From: Heloderma charlesbogerti
Lineage: Eukaryota; Chordata; Lepidosauria; Squamata; Helodermatidae
Assembly: GCA_026122225.1 (NCBI GenBank)
Contig: JANEZZ010002363.1
Coordinates: 248,001-312,000, forward strand
DNA length: 64,000 bases
Direction of reading: 5' to 3'
Made by a program: the position numbers and the translations under genes. This document shows, piece by piece, positions 43,675 through 54,611 of this stretch (within the stretch, counting starts at the first letter, position 1; every line of letters begins with the position of its first letter). A model generated the notes under the pieces. It made no database searches. It saw only the letters and a list, made by a program, of their open reading frames with translations, and was not told the DNA's origin.

Positions 43675-44055
43675 CTTTCCAACATGGTACCTGTGCACAC
43701 CTCTCTTGGTGCCTACCAGGCTTCCTGCCCCTGATTTTTATTTGTTTCCTAAGGTTTTTTTAAATTAAACACACGTGCACACACAAATTAACTGAAAGAC
43801 TGGCATGCTGTCATCTTTATTGGGATTCAAAACAGTGGTTTTGTATGTTGGAGCTCAGCACCCACCTCTGCCTTGTACTTTAGGACCTTGGCGAAGTTAC
43901 TTGTGTTTTAGTCTCACCAGTTTAGTCTCACTTCTGGGAAATGAATATTTGGGGACTGGTCCTGCCCCCCATGGCAGCCATTTTGTGAGAATACAATACT
44001 CAGAATTCCAAATATGCTCACTAGCCCAAATGTTGGGTGCCCTGATCTACCCAAT
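43675..44055. mobile_element. hAT-like element, degenerate
   Basis: CCATGGCAGCCATTTTGTGA and CCAAATATGC with flanking GTGCCTACCAGGCTTCC place it in the family of 9421-10047. Ends are not clear. Confidence 0.5.
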
Positions 44056-45651
44056 AACACATCTCTGCAAAAAGGTGCGGGTGGGGGGGGACACAGCATT
44101 AGGAAAGGAAGACAAAAAGAGAGCCAAGCTTCCAGCTAGTGCTGTATGGGAATATTAGAGAACAAAATTAAAATGCTGAGAGCATTCTGGTAATGTGTCA
44201 TCTTCAATGGCACATGTAAGTACCAAGATGACTCATAAAGTGGTTCCTTCACAAATTGTAATATGGTTTGATCAAATAATTATTTCTACTAACATTACAG
44301 TTAAAAGGAAATAAAATAACGAATCAGCAACATTGGCTTAATACATGTTGCTCTTTTATTAGAAAAGCAATATGTAAGACATGAACCTATAAACATAAAT
44401 GCTGTCAAATTTATATGAATGGTGGGGCCTGAGGAAAATCTGGTGTGGAAAACCATTGACAGCATGGTCAAGTCTAATATGTCCCAGTCTTGTTTCTTGA
44501 TACCTGAATACTGTTATTAGTAATTGTTCACATTAAATGGATTTTCAAATCTCACGTTTAAATAAAAGGAACTCTTGGGGCAAAGTTGGTGTACAAAATG
44601 AGATGACAGATGGGACTTCTTAAATTTTCTGATGCTCTTTCTGAAAAGTGCAAGGTAATGAACCAAATCCAACACATCGCTCACAAATCCAACACAAGTT
44701 TCCTTGTTGATGGTGGGCAAACACGTCACCAATGTTAACTGCAAAGGGAGTGTTCAATGGGTTCGACTGCCGACTCCGTTTACATGTGATGATGGCAAGA
44801 CCCAAAATAAAATTCAGTGACTGCTGAGGTACGCAGTGAAAGTTGGCATGCACATTCAACTACTGAACCCACCTCAACTCTGTTTCCAGTCAAGGCAGCA
44901 GACATGTAACCCATGATATTTCTCTTGAAAATTGCAATACTGGAATGGATGATGGTACACACTTTCCTGACACCATTAAATCAGACTCAAAACGGGGTGA
45001 GGTGTGCTTTTCTGGAAAAAGGACCTGTTGGCAATTTTGAAGTTGGGGTAAGGGTTGAAGGGTTCACAGTACTGCTTCCTCCCTGTCTCACTCTGAATTG
45101 GCTTTGTGACAAAATCATGCTGGCTGCATGATCCCTGACTGGCTAGGATCACATTGCTAACCAGAAGAACATGCAGTTAAAAAAAATGGTGCTGAAGCAG
45201 TGGCTAATCTGAGCTGTGAACGGGCTGGAAAAAGGCATGCAAAAGGTAAGTAATGGGGGAATCTTAAGGGAGCACTTCTCAGCCTCCTGGAGTCCTCTTT
45301 TTTCAGTCAAGATGCTTGTGAAAATGTGTTGCCTCATAAGGTACCAACCATACATCTTCAGACCCAAGCTCCACTACAGACTTGGGGGCGGGGGGAATGA
45401 GCACAGCCTCACAAATGCTATGGCTTACTAGTATAGCCCCTTATGCTTACAACAATCTAATAAATGTCAGCAATTGTTGCTGATTTGTCCATAACACTGC
45501 TTTTTAAAGACTGACATTTAAGAACTGCAGCTTAAATGTAGCAATGCATTTAAGACATTGTGCAGCTTAAATGCTTTAAGCATCAACCCTGAAGAGAGAA
45601 AGCCAATACAATATAGCTCACATACAAGAATCTACAGCAGCACTACTTATC
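44056..45651. other. Intergenic DNA without recognised elements
   Basis: Three short overlapping minus-strand frames at 44517-44962 could be a decayed gene copy, but I recognise no protein. Nothing else is identifiable. Confidence 0.45.
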
Positions 45652-45659
45652 CTATATAC

Positions 45660-45795
45660 CAGCAGTAGTTGACTTGTGGCCCTCCAGATATTTTGGCCTA
45701 CAATTCCCATCATCCCTCACCATTAGCTGTGCTGGCTAGTGCTGATGGAAGTCATAGGCCAAAACATCTGGAAGATCACAAGTGGACTACACCTG
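45660..45795. mobile_element. 136-bp palindromic hAT MITE, second copy
   Basis: Same length and order as 37872-38007, with arms around TTGTGGCCCTCCAGATATTT. Exact 8-bp duplication CTATATAC (45652-45659 and 45796-45803). Confidence 0.88.
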
Positions 45796-45803
45796 CTATA
45801 TAC

Positions 45804-46010
45804 TAATAGCAAACTCATTCTCCAAGTCTGCATCCTTATGGAGCCAAAATTGCACCACCCACACATAAGAGGGAAGTATTGGATGGCATGGGGAAATCCC
45901 AAAGTTTGCAGAAATACAAACAAATGGGGACAACTGGGGGGGGGGGTGAGGACTGAGCATGCTCAGTGGAAATGGAATGCTGTCTGTTGGAAGGAGGGAG
46001 CAAAAATCCA
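45804..46010. repeat. Dispersed repeat family C, copy 2
   Basis: AAAGTTTGCAGAAATACAAA and GGACTGAGCATGCTCAG are shared with 12430-12740. It starts directly after the hAT MITE. Class unknown. Confidence 0.45.
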
Positions 46011-46303
46011 TGTGGGAAGGGAAATCAAATTAAGTATCCTGGAAAGGGACATGACTGGCTGGCTGGCAGGCACCTTTAACAGGAACACTCCACAATGCAA
46101 CATTTAGTAATTCAGTAACACCTGTAATTACGTGTTTTTCATGTAAAGCTGCTGTCTTTTGAATGCAGGATGGCAGACTGGAAATGCCTAACAGTCTGAA
46201 AAAGTGTGCCACTCCTGGCATGTGTTTAAGATGCCTTCCCTTGGAACAGAGAGCTATTGTGGTGGTGGTGGTTGTTGTTTGTGTTTTGTTTTTAAAATAT
46301 TAA

Positions 46304-46409
46304 GAGCACATTCCTATGCATGTTTAGACAGGAAAAAGTCCTACAACTCCCAGCATTCCCCAGCCAGCATAGGACTTTTTTTCTGTCTAAACATGCATAC
46401 GATTGCACC
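46304..46409. mobile_element. Palindromic Harbinger-like MITE, TAA flanked
   Basis: Arms CCTATGCATGTTTAGACAGG and the inverse CTGTCTAAACATGCATACG extend through AAAGTCCTA/TAGGACTTT. TAA lies immediately outside each end (46301-46303 and 46410-46412), a 3-bp duplication of the PIF/Harbinger type. The whole element can fold into one hairpin. Confidence 0.7.
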
Positions 46410-46608
46410 CTAAAACACATTCACTTTTTTTGCTCATGCTATCCTGTACCTGTTGATGGTTCTGTATACAGAGTGTGTGTATTGGAAAATGTATTCCTTA
46501 TAATGAATTATCTGTGGAGCTTTTTCCCCGCCATCTGTTAAAATAATGTGTGAGGCCTCTGCATGTTATTAATAGGCATTTGCAACTTTAACAAATGTGA
46601 GGCTATGG

Positions 46609-47390
46609 TAGGGGTGTACGAAACCCCGTTTACCTGGCTCCACTGGGTTCTGCAGGTGGGGGGAGGCGATCTGTTCCTCCTCCCGGAATCCTTGATGGGG
46701 GGGAGGCGATCTGTTCCTCCCCCCCAGAATCCTGCCTGGCTGACTCCGCTCTGCGGCCAGGCCGTGGAGCCGCCAGCCAGGCCAACCCGCAGCGGGGCCT
46801 CCAGCTGCTGCCGGTCTGGTGCGGACGCAAATGGCGTCCTGTGTAGGAGACGCCATTTGCGTCCCTACGCCGGCCCGTGATAGGCTATGTAAATATTTAC
46901 GTAGCCTCTCACGGCAAAACAGAGGGGCACAAATGGCGGCCACTACGCCATTTGCGCCCCTCTGTTTTGCCATGAGAGGCTACATAAATATTTACATAGC
47001 CTATCACAGCAGAAAAAAAGGGAAAGCAAATGGCAGCCGCCACAGCCGCTGCCATTTGCGTTCCCTTCATTTTGCTGCGATAGGCTATGTAAATACTTAC
47101 GTAGCCTATCACGGCTTCCACAGGGATGCAAATGGCGTCCCTGCGTTAGCCATGATAGGCTACGTAAGTATTTACGTTGCCTATCACAGCTATATGGACA
47201 AAGCAAATGGCGGCTGCGGATGCAGCCGCCATTCGCTATGCAGCGCAGATGGCAGCAGGTAGGTGCTCCATTCCTGGCCCATTTCGCAGGGTGAGGGGGC
47301 AGGGGGGCTTCGTTCTGCCATGGATTTCAGGGGGCTGAATGCACTGGCATTCGGCCTCACTGAGATCCGTGGCAGAATTTGATGCTATAT
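46609..47390. mobile_element. TAGGGRTG-end element with array of alternating hairpins
   Basis: The left end TAGGGGTGTACGAAACCCC is the inverse of the right end of 56165-56657. The right part (GCCTCACTGAGATCCGTGGC) is the inverse of the left part of 47475 and 56165; its last bases are degraded, so the boundary is approximate. Between them, 46823-47236 consists of two palindrome types in alternation. Type A centres on CAAATGGCG...CGCCATTTG (46823-46864, 46921-46963, 47020-47065, 47203-47236, partly 47122-47142). Type B is TGATAGGCTA...TAGCCTATCA (46875-46914, 46971-47009, 47076-47114, 47151-47189). No transposase is encoded. Superfamily hAT is inferred from the 8-bp duplication at the 56165 copy. 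Confidence 0.75.
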
Positions 47391-47474
47391 GTGGAAACCT
47401 CACCTAATTAGCAACATGGAAGACTTGTTGCTCCATGCATGCATGTTGGCTTTGAGAAGAAATTCTCATTTTGG

Positions 47475-47760
47475 TAGGGATGTTGGAGAATTCCGCCACA
47501 GACTCCAGTGAGGCTGGATTCTTTAGAATCAGATTCCGTGGTGGAACGGACTACCCCCTCGCCACCCCCCGAAACACCCCCCCCCCCGGAACAGACCTAC
47601 CTGGTGGCGGCACCAGCTGCGGTAGCTCTGGGTTGTCTTCCGGCTGCTGCCGTCCCTGTCTTTTGCCATGATAGGCTATGTAGATATGTACGTAGCCTAT
47701 CACGGCTTGGCAGGGAGGCAAATGGTGGCTGGCGTAGCCGTTTTAACCCCCATTTTAACC
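47475..47760. mobile_element. Partial TAGGGATG-end element with one B hairpin
   Basis: Starts TAGGGATGTTGGAGAATTCC, the same left end as 56165, and holds a B hairpin at 47665-47706 (GATAGGCTATGTAGATATGT centre). The right end is missing. Confidence 0.65.
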
Positions 47761-47854
47761 CAGAGGATGTCATTGACCACAATGGGAGTTACTCCTGACA
47801 AGACAGTAAGGGCTTTGTTGTGGGAAAGAGAGCAAAACCAGCCCCTATTTTAAC

Positions 47855-48688
47855 TAGGGATGTATGAGTCCCTTACCTAGTTCTGTTCCAGGGCATCTGC
47901 AGTGGGGGGGAAGCGATCCGTCCCTCCCCCTGGAATCCTCCCCGGCTGGCTTTGCGTCCCTGCTCTTTGCCGTGATAGGCTACATAAATATATAAGAAGC
48001 AGAGACATCACCTTGCCGACAAAGGTCCGTCTAATCAAAGCTATGGTTTTCCCAGTAGTAATGTATGGCTGTGAGAGCTGGACTATAAGGAAGGCTGAGC
48101 GCCGAAGAATTGATGCGTTCGAACTGTGGTGCTGGAGAATACTCTTACGAGTCCCCTGGACTGCAAGGAGGTCAAATCAGTCCATCCTAAAGGAAATCAA
48201 CCCTGAGTGCTCATTGGAAGGACAGATACTGAAGCTGAAGCTGAAATATTTTGGCCACCTAATGCGAAGAGAAAACTCCCTGGAAAAGACCCTGATGCTG
48301 GGAAAGACTGAAGGCAAAAGGAGAAGGGGACGGCAGAGGATGAGATGGCTAGATAGTATCACCGATGCAATGAATATGAACTTGAGCACACTCCGGGAGA
48401 GAGCGCAGGACAGGAAGGCCTGGCATGCTATGGTCCATGGGGTCACGAAGAGTCGGACACGACTGACGACTGAACAACAACCTATCATGGCTAACGCAGG
48501 GACGCAAATGGCCGCAGCTCGGCAGTGGATGGAGGTCCGGCTGTGGGCGGCCCCAGCCAGTGGCTCCACAGACTCGCTGCAGAGTGGAGCCGGCCGGGGA
48601 GGATTCCAGGGTAAGGGACAGATTGCCTCCCCCCCCCACCCCATGGACGCCCCGGAACGGAACCAGGTAAGGGATTTGTACATCCCTG
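47855..48688. mobile_element. TAGGGATG-end element with long inverted repeats and BovB insert
   Basis: The ends TAGGGATGTATGAGTCCCTT and the inverse AAGGGATTTGTACATCCCTG are good inverted repeats that continue inward for about 80 bp. They also continue outward beyond both ends (to about 47777 and 48797, with a 29-nt gap). A B hairpin was present in the middle: its left half is at 47969-47992 and its right part at 48481-48491. The BovB fragment lies between the halves. Confidence 0.7.
47993..48480 (+). mobile_element. BovB 3' fragment
   Basis: A 5'-truncated BovB of about 488 bp. The plus-strand frame 47902-48693 reads through it: [36 protein letters not shown], and [14 protein letters not shown] at the end. 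It ends ACTGACGACTGAACAACAA. No clear target duplication is seen. Confidence 0.9.
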
Positions 48689-48799
48689 GTTAAAATAGGT
48701 GCTGGTTTTGCTCTCTTTCCCACAACAAACCCATTACTGTTTTGTCAGCACAAGCAAATGTGTGTCTACTTGGAAGTAACTCCCATTGTGCTCCATGAG

Positions 48800-51700
48800 G
48801 CTTGCTCCTGAAATGCAGGTGCATCTGGACTTTCAGGGGAAAGGAGAAGGTGGGGGGGGGGAGCCTCTCTTCACAGCAAAGCTGACTCCTTTTTAAAAAA
48901 TCCGGCACTCCTCCATTAGCTTCTCCTTCCATTGTCCTGGAAACACGGCCGAGGAAGCGGGAACACTGATGAGGTAATCAGACCCAACCCAGACTCCACC
49001 CAGCCATCAAGAACTTAAGTCCATTAGAGCTCAGTGGAAACAGCACAGTGCCCCAGGCTACATTGATGGTAATCCAGGACTTTAGGCACTGTGGAAACTG
49101 GAAAAGGAGAAGATGCAGTTAGGAAACATCGCAATAAAGTTGCAAAGCAAAGCTGATAGTGTGGAAACCCGCCCTTGTTCCCTGTGCAACTGTAGCAAAT
49201 AATTGTGCAGTTCGTGTTTATTGCCTTCACATATTGAGTGACTCTACTAAAGTGGATGAAGTGGATGAAAAGTAACGAAGTGGGCTTTCTCTGCCTGGTA
49301 GCCTGTGAAGAGAGCGGCGCCTTGAAGCTTTGAAGACACAGATAGGGTGGCTGTTAGCCAGCTCCATCTGTGGTTTCAAAGCTTTCCCTTCTCAGGCAGG
49401 AAAATCCCCAGACATCAAGAGGGGCTACTGTCCCTGTGTGCTCCCCCCTCCCCCATGAGTCCACGCATGCACAGTTTTCTGTTTGGGGGCAAGGGTTACC
49501 ACCTTCAGGTTTTTAAAAATACTTTTCTTACACTTCTGCAAACCTCTGGATTCCCTTCTGAGTGGGTAGTGCCATGTTAGCTACATAAACATCAGGACTC
49601 AGCCCTTGAAGTTGGGTAGCAGAGGGAATGATAAAATATCCCTCCAGCTGTTGCATAACTTTCTGTAGAGTTGAACGTTTCCCCCCAAATTAAAAGTATT
49701 TTTAAAAGCTGTGTCACCAAGGGATGCTCTATACCCATCTACACAGAGGGATTGAAGACAGATGCTTGCTCAGAATCCTAGCTACTTCAGACAATAAACT
49801 TAGGAAAAATAGAACACAACAACTGAAAAGGCTGCCAGCACAGATTGAAACAGGTGCCTTTTTGTTAAAATAAAATAAAGAGGATTCACTAGGGGTGCTT
49901 CCAGATTACATTTTAATGTGCAATCACCTTGCATCATTCATGAGAGCAGGGGGAGATATCATCATCTAGTTGTAACGCTCCTATATTTGCCCACTGCTTC
50001 TTTCGTATTTTTTCTTCCATGAAAAATCTATTAAGAAAGACAAAATGGAATAGCTGCACAGTGCCTTCAGGTTGTTAGTGCTAGGAGCTCTCCACCTGTA
50101 AGAGCAGTGGATGAAAATCAAATCTTGCCAATAAGCCTTCATTAGTTTATGCAGCTACACTGTAATCTCAAATTGAAACTTCTTCTTAATTCCTTTATTT
50201 CACTACCAACATGTGTAACAAGTTATAAGCAAATGGGAATCTCTTTCAGACTCTGGTCACACTTTTATTTTGAGCCCCAAATGAGAAAGAAGGAAGTTTT
50301 AGGGGCTTTCTGCTTCTGTTTTAAATGCAGGATCACAACAACTCCCTTTTTCACACACTTCCTTTTCCCCCACCCCTTCCCCCCTCCTCCTCCCCGTATC
50401 TGAGTCTTCCATTATCTTTCATTGATCTCACTCCTCTTCTTGCTGCTTTTCCTCTTTTCAAGGAGGGAACTCAAGTGGAACACAACGGGGTAATTTGATA
50501 GCTCATTATCTGCAATCTATTTAAAAACGGAACAAAGGGCATTTAGTGCCGAGCCACCCTGGATGTTCAAGGCGTCATGTAAAGAGCCTGCAAACGTCTG
50601 TGAGGGAGCAATCTCAATCACAGGATAAAAACTCCATGTGAAGAAAGCCTTAGACTTGTACACCTCTTCTACCCTTCCTGCACTCTCTAACTGCCCTAAA
50701 GGGGGCCGATATAGAGGAAAACAAGCTGGATAATCTCTGTACACCCATCCATCACATTGATCCAGAGAAATCCCACATCCAGACATCAGAGTGGTTTATG
50801 ATGGCTGGTGTCTAATAATAGCTAACTTGAATCCAAGGAAAAGTGTGAAGCATTAAATCTAAATGAACATGACATTGGTAACTGCTTTCAGTCTTTTATT
50901 AAAACAAACAACAATTTATCAATAAATAACCAAACAAATTAGCTGACTTAAAATGAGCTTAAGGTTTGGCAGGAAGCCATCAATTGCACTAGGAGCGCTG
51001 CCTCTACATCGTCTACTGGGTCGTACAGCTCAGAAGCATGGAATAATATATTTGTTGGACATTCGGATTAATTTGGGGGATGTCTGTCTGTCTGTCCATT
51101 GAGCCTTTTTCTATTCTGGAAAATAAGGATCATCTCCCCGCACCAGATTTTGTCTGAAGTCATTTCATATCTGATAGATTCTAGGTTTGGTGAATTGGTA
51201 TGCAATTAGCTCCTGCTATACACTTTTCGGTGGAAAGGTGCCCCGATAGCTCTGTTGCAAAATAACAACATTCTTTGGCTCTTTACATAGTGTTGGCAGC
51301 ATTTGGGGGGAAACCAAGGGAAGTGCTAGACTCTGCTCTCTTAGATGCTAGTTAATTGGCTACCTTAGCAGTCAACTTTTGCTCTCTGCAGTATCTTTTA
51401 TTATCTTTACCCAGGGTCTCCTGGGCATCCCACTTTCTTGATGGGCAAAAAAATCCATCTGCAATGAGGCTTCTTGAAATTCACATCATTTTTAGCTCAT
51501 GCAATTCCTCCATCTGTTATTCACTAGATGTAAATTTTCCTGTATGAAGGATGGGAATAGCAGCAGGTTTCAATAAAGAATAATGCTGAAGTTCATATTT
51601 CTTTGCATGGAATTTTTGCTTTCTTATACACCTTATATGTATGACAGAAATTGTATGTGTGTGTGTGTGATCCCCAAATTCTGTTTTCCCCAAGATACCC

Positions 51701-52619
51701 GCCACACCCCAAACTTGACCTTTTTTGTGGCTGTGATCCACAAAAAAAAGTATCCGGTGGACTGCTTGTGAAATTGTTGTTGGATGGAGTGTAAACTCAT
51801 TATTAGATACAAATATGAGATGAATAATGCAAGGATCCCACTGTCTGTCTGTTGAGTATTATTCAGAAGAAAACACCCCACCAGCATTTTAAAGGGGTTT
51901 GCCAAACATTACAGTTTCTAGCCCTTAACACTTTTTAAACCAAGCATTTGCACATTCTTTCTCAGGTAGATCAATATTATCATCTCCATATTGCAGATTG
52001 GGAGGTGGGCAGATGAGACTGAGATGATTGCTCCCAAGGCCACCTAATGAGTTTATGGCTCATGTGTTCATGGCTCAAATGAGATTTGAACCAGAGAAGG
52101 TTCACAGCTCAGCAGCTACAGCACACAAACTCATTCATTGCTGCTCAGAACAACTAATGCCTCTGTGTGTGTTTCAAATAATTCTAAAGTATTATTAAGT
52201 GCAAAAGTCTGTAATGAAAGCAGGAATGGAGAGACTTGCACAGTCAAGGCAAAATTATCATTCTAAATGTGCCTCTTGTCTCTGCTCCAAGAAACCTGGC
52301 AACTTTCTTTCTGGAAGCTGTAGTTTTCCAGCAGCAGTAAATATTCTGAAAATGTTTACAATGCCAATTTAATAATATATTCATATTGGGCATTTTAAGT
52401 AGGTTATTTGGATGTGAAGTTCTTTAATGCAATCTATGCAATCCAGTACAACTGCTAAAAAGACTTCATCTTGTAAAGCTTGCCAGAAGCAGCCAGTTAA
52501 ATTCAATACTCAAAGAGGAAGAGAAGGCACAATGCAAACAGGCACTTTGGATTTGAGCCATTAAGCAAAGCAAACTAAAGATACTCAGATAGTGTTTGGG
52601 GTTTTTATAAACCCACACT
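48800..52619. other. Intergenic DNA, mostly unique, no gene recognised
   Basis: Includes the TG repeat at 51654-51669. The stretch 50415-50660 has balanced composition and no repeat signature and might be conserved non-coding DNA, but this cannot be judged from one sequence. Confidence 0.45.
51654..51669. repeat. (TG)n microsatellite
   Basis: Eight TG units. Confidence 0.85.
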
Positions 52620-52621
52620 CT

Positions 52622-53203
52622 GGGTTGGATCCAGACTTTGGGCACAATCCTATGGGTTGCACCCTGGGTACTCATAAGGTGGAAGTTGGAGGCTTATGAG
52701 CATGCTATGCAGAGAAGGAGGCGCCTCGTGCCCCTCTCTCTGCATTTTAGCTAGATGGGCAATTTCGCCTCTCTCACAGAGCCTTTGGGGAGAGGGAGGG
52801 AAGGAGGCTGGGGCAGCAACAGGAAAAGCTGTAAGGCAACCGCCCTGGTCTCCTCCCCTCTTTGCCCTCAGGTATGCCTCCTTTCCCTGTCTCCGCGCTC
52901 CATTTTGTGAGCATGGAGAGGTAGCTGGCGCTGGTCTCTGTGTCAGCTACAAGGGGGATGGGGTGGAGAGCACGGTTTACTGGCTCCAAGGTCAGAGTCC
53001 AGTTTCCAACCTCATATCCAGGAAATGGAACAATTTTGTGTCCCCCCAGATGCTGTCTAGGTGACATAGGATTGCTCCCTTAGTCACACTTAAAGTAGAC
53101 CACCTAACAGACATCAATGGGGCTTAAGTTAGTTATTGCTAACTTGAGTTCCATTGATTTCAATGGATATACTCTTAAGTATGACTAAGTCTGGATCCAA
53201 CCC
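52622..53203. mobile_element. Palindromic MITE split by a second MITE
   Basis: Ends GGGTTGGATCCAGACTT and AAGTCTGGATCCAACCC are perfect inverse copies. Without the insertion at 52640-53079 the element is about 139 bp and nearly fully self-complementary (TTAGTCACACTTAA with TTAAGTATGACTAA; TTAAGTTAG with CTAACTTGA). TCT adjoins both ends. Confidence 0.75.
52640..53079 (+). mobile_element. MITE, Harbinger-like family A, long copy, nested
   Basis: A 440-bp element with ends GGGCACAATCCTATG and CATAGGATTGCTCCC, inserted in the outer element's left arm. The outer element's other arm predicts GACTTAGTC at the site. The flanks TTT (52637-52639) and TTA (53080-53082) then fit a TTA target duplication with one change, as for PIF/Harbinger elements. 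Confidence 0.75.
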
Positions 53204-53564
53204 TCTAGGTTTTCAGAAGGAAAGTAGAGCTGAGGTGGCATTTCAAAGGTCCAAGTTTTGCGCCTGGATATATTTGCAATGTAATAGTGAAAAAGCAGTG
53301 CATTTTCAGAGCATTTGTTGTACTTTTTAAAACCTCAGTTAACAACCAGAGTCCTCAGAGCTCATGAGGAATTATCAAAGACCTTGTATGAGGCTGTGAG
53401 CTTATGGTCTGATTGTCTCTATTCACTAGGGGCAGCCCCTATTTTGACTGTGGGATCTATTTCTGGTAAATCCCAGTCCTTATTTTGCCTTTTGAAGAGA
53501 TTTTGGACATACCTTAAAAAGAAACGTTTGAAGGCATACTCATTTTCTTTTCACCACCATCCTA

Positions 53565-54210
53565 TAGTAACTGTGTACAGTTCTGGTCACCATATCTAAA
53601 ACAAGATCTTGTAGAGCTGGAAAAAGTGTAGAAAAGTTCAACTAAAATAATCAAGGGGCTGGAGTATCTCCCCTATGAGAGAAGGTTACAACAGCTGTGA
53701 TTGTTTAGCTTGGGAAAAAAGGAGGGTAAGGGGAGACATGACAGAGGTCTACAAAATTGTGCATGGTGTGGACAATGTGGATAGGGAGACATTTTTCTCC
53801 CTCTCTCAAAATACTAGAACCCAGGGTCATCCCATGAAGCTGATCGGTGGGAGATTCAGGACAGATAAAAAGAAGGACTTCCTCACACAGTGCATAGTTA
53901 TTCTCTACCACAAGACATAGCGATGGCCAGCAGTTTGGATGGCTTTAAAAGGGGGTTGGACAAATTCCTGGAGGATAAGACTATCAATGGCTACTAGTCT
54001 TGATGGCTATGTGCTGTCTCCAGTACCAGAGGCAGTGAGCGTATGTACACCAGATGCTGGGGAACGTGGGCGGGAGGGTACTGTTGCACTCATGCCTTGC
54101 TTGTGGATTCCTGGTCGACAGCTGGTTGGCCACTGTGTGAACAGAATGCTGGACTAGATGGACCCTTGGTCTGATCCAGCAGGGCTCTTCTTATGTTCTT
54201 ATGTTAACTG
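53565..54210 (+). mobile_element. CR1-like LINE, RT C-terminal part and 3' end
   Basis: The plus strand encodes, across frame breaks, FWSPYLKQDLVELEKV, EYLPYERRLQQL, MTEVYKIVHGVDNVDRET (53675-53920) and LDGFKRGLDKFLEDKTIN. These are characteristic of CR1-group RT C-termini. The 3' end carries TCTGATCCAGCAGGGCTCTT and a TTCTTATG tail. Confidence 0.8.
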
Positions 54211-54261
54211 TTGAATGTGAGTTGCCGCAATAGTAATATCAACAGATCTGTTGTGCAATTA

Positions 54262-54465
54262 AGGGGCCAGAGTTCAGCAATAGAGCACATACTTTGCATG
54301 CAAAAGGTCCCAGATTCAGTCCCCAACATCTGCAGGTAGGGCTGGGAAACCTTGTTCTGAAAAACCCTGGAGAGTGCCATTGCTGCCAATCAGGGTCAAC
54401 AATACCAAGCTAGATGGCCAAGGGTCTGACTATTAGGCAGCTTTCTTCCTATGTTCCTATCCCAG
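54262..54465 (+). mobile_element. tRNA-Ala-derived SINE
   Basis: AGCAATAGAGCACATACTTT, GCATGCAAAAGGTCCCAGAT and TTCAGTCCCCAACAT give the A box, anticodon region and B box. The tail CTAGATGGCCAAGGGTCTGA ends in GGCAGCTTTC. Confidence 0.8.
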
Positions 54466-54584
54466 CTTTCCCCCCAAGCTGGTGCTTCCAGATATGTTGG
54501 AGAACAACCCATCATTCCCAGCCAGTATGGCAACCAACCTGGAATCCAACACATCTGGTACAGGATATTTTAAAATCCAAATCC

Positions 54585-54611
54585 TGGAGGGAGGGAGGGA
54601 GGGAGGGAGGG
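54585..54611. repeat. (GGGA)n microsatellite
   Basis: About six GGGA units. Confidence 0.9.

Noticed and set aside
44517..44962. Three overlapping minus-strand frames with a downstream AATAAA-like signal (possible processed pseudogene)
   Set aside because: I could not match any of the three frames to a known protein. A BLASTX search would settle it.
46860..47240. CRISPR-like array of spaced repeats
   Set aside because: The units are palindromes inside a vertebrate transposon-like element, spacers are also palindromic, and no cas genes exist.
47902..48693. 263-codon frame that looks like a single protein
   Set aside because: It fuses hairpin-element sequence to a BovB 3' fragment and back. 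Only the middle is LINE protein.
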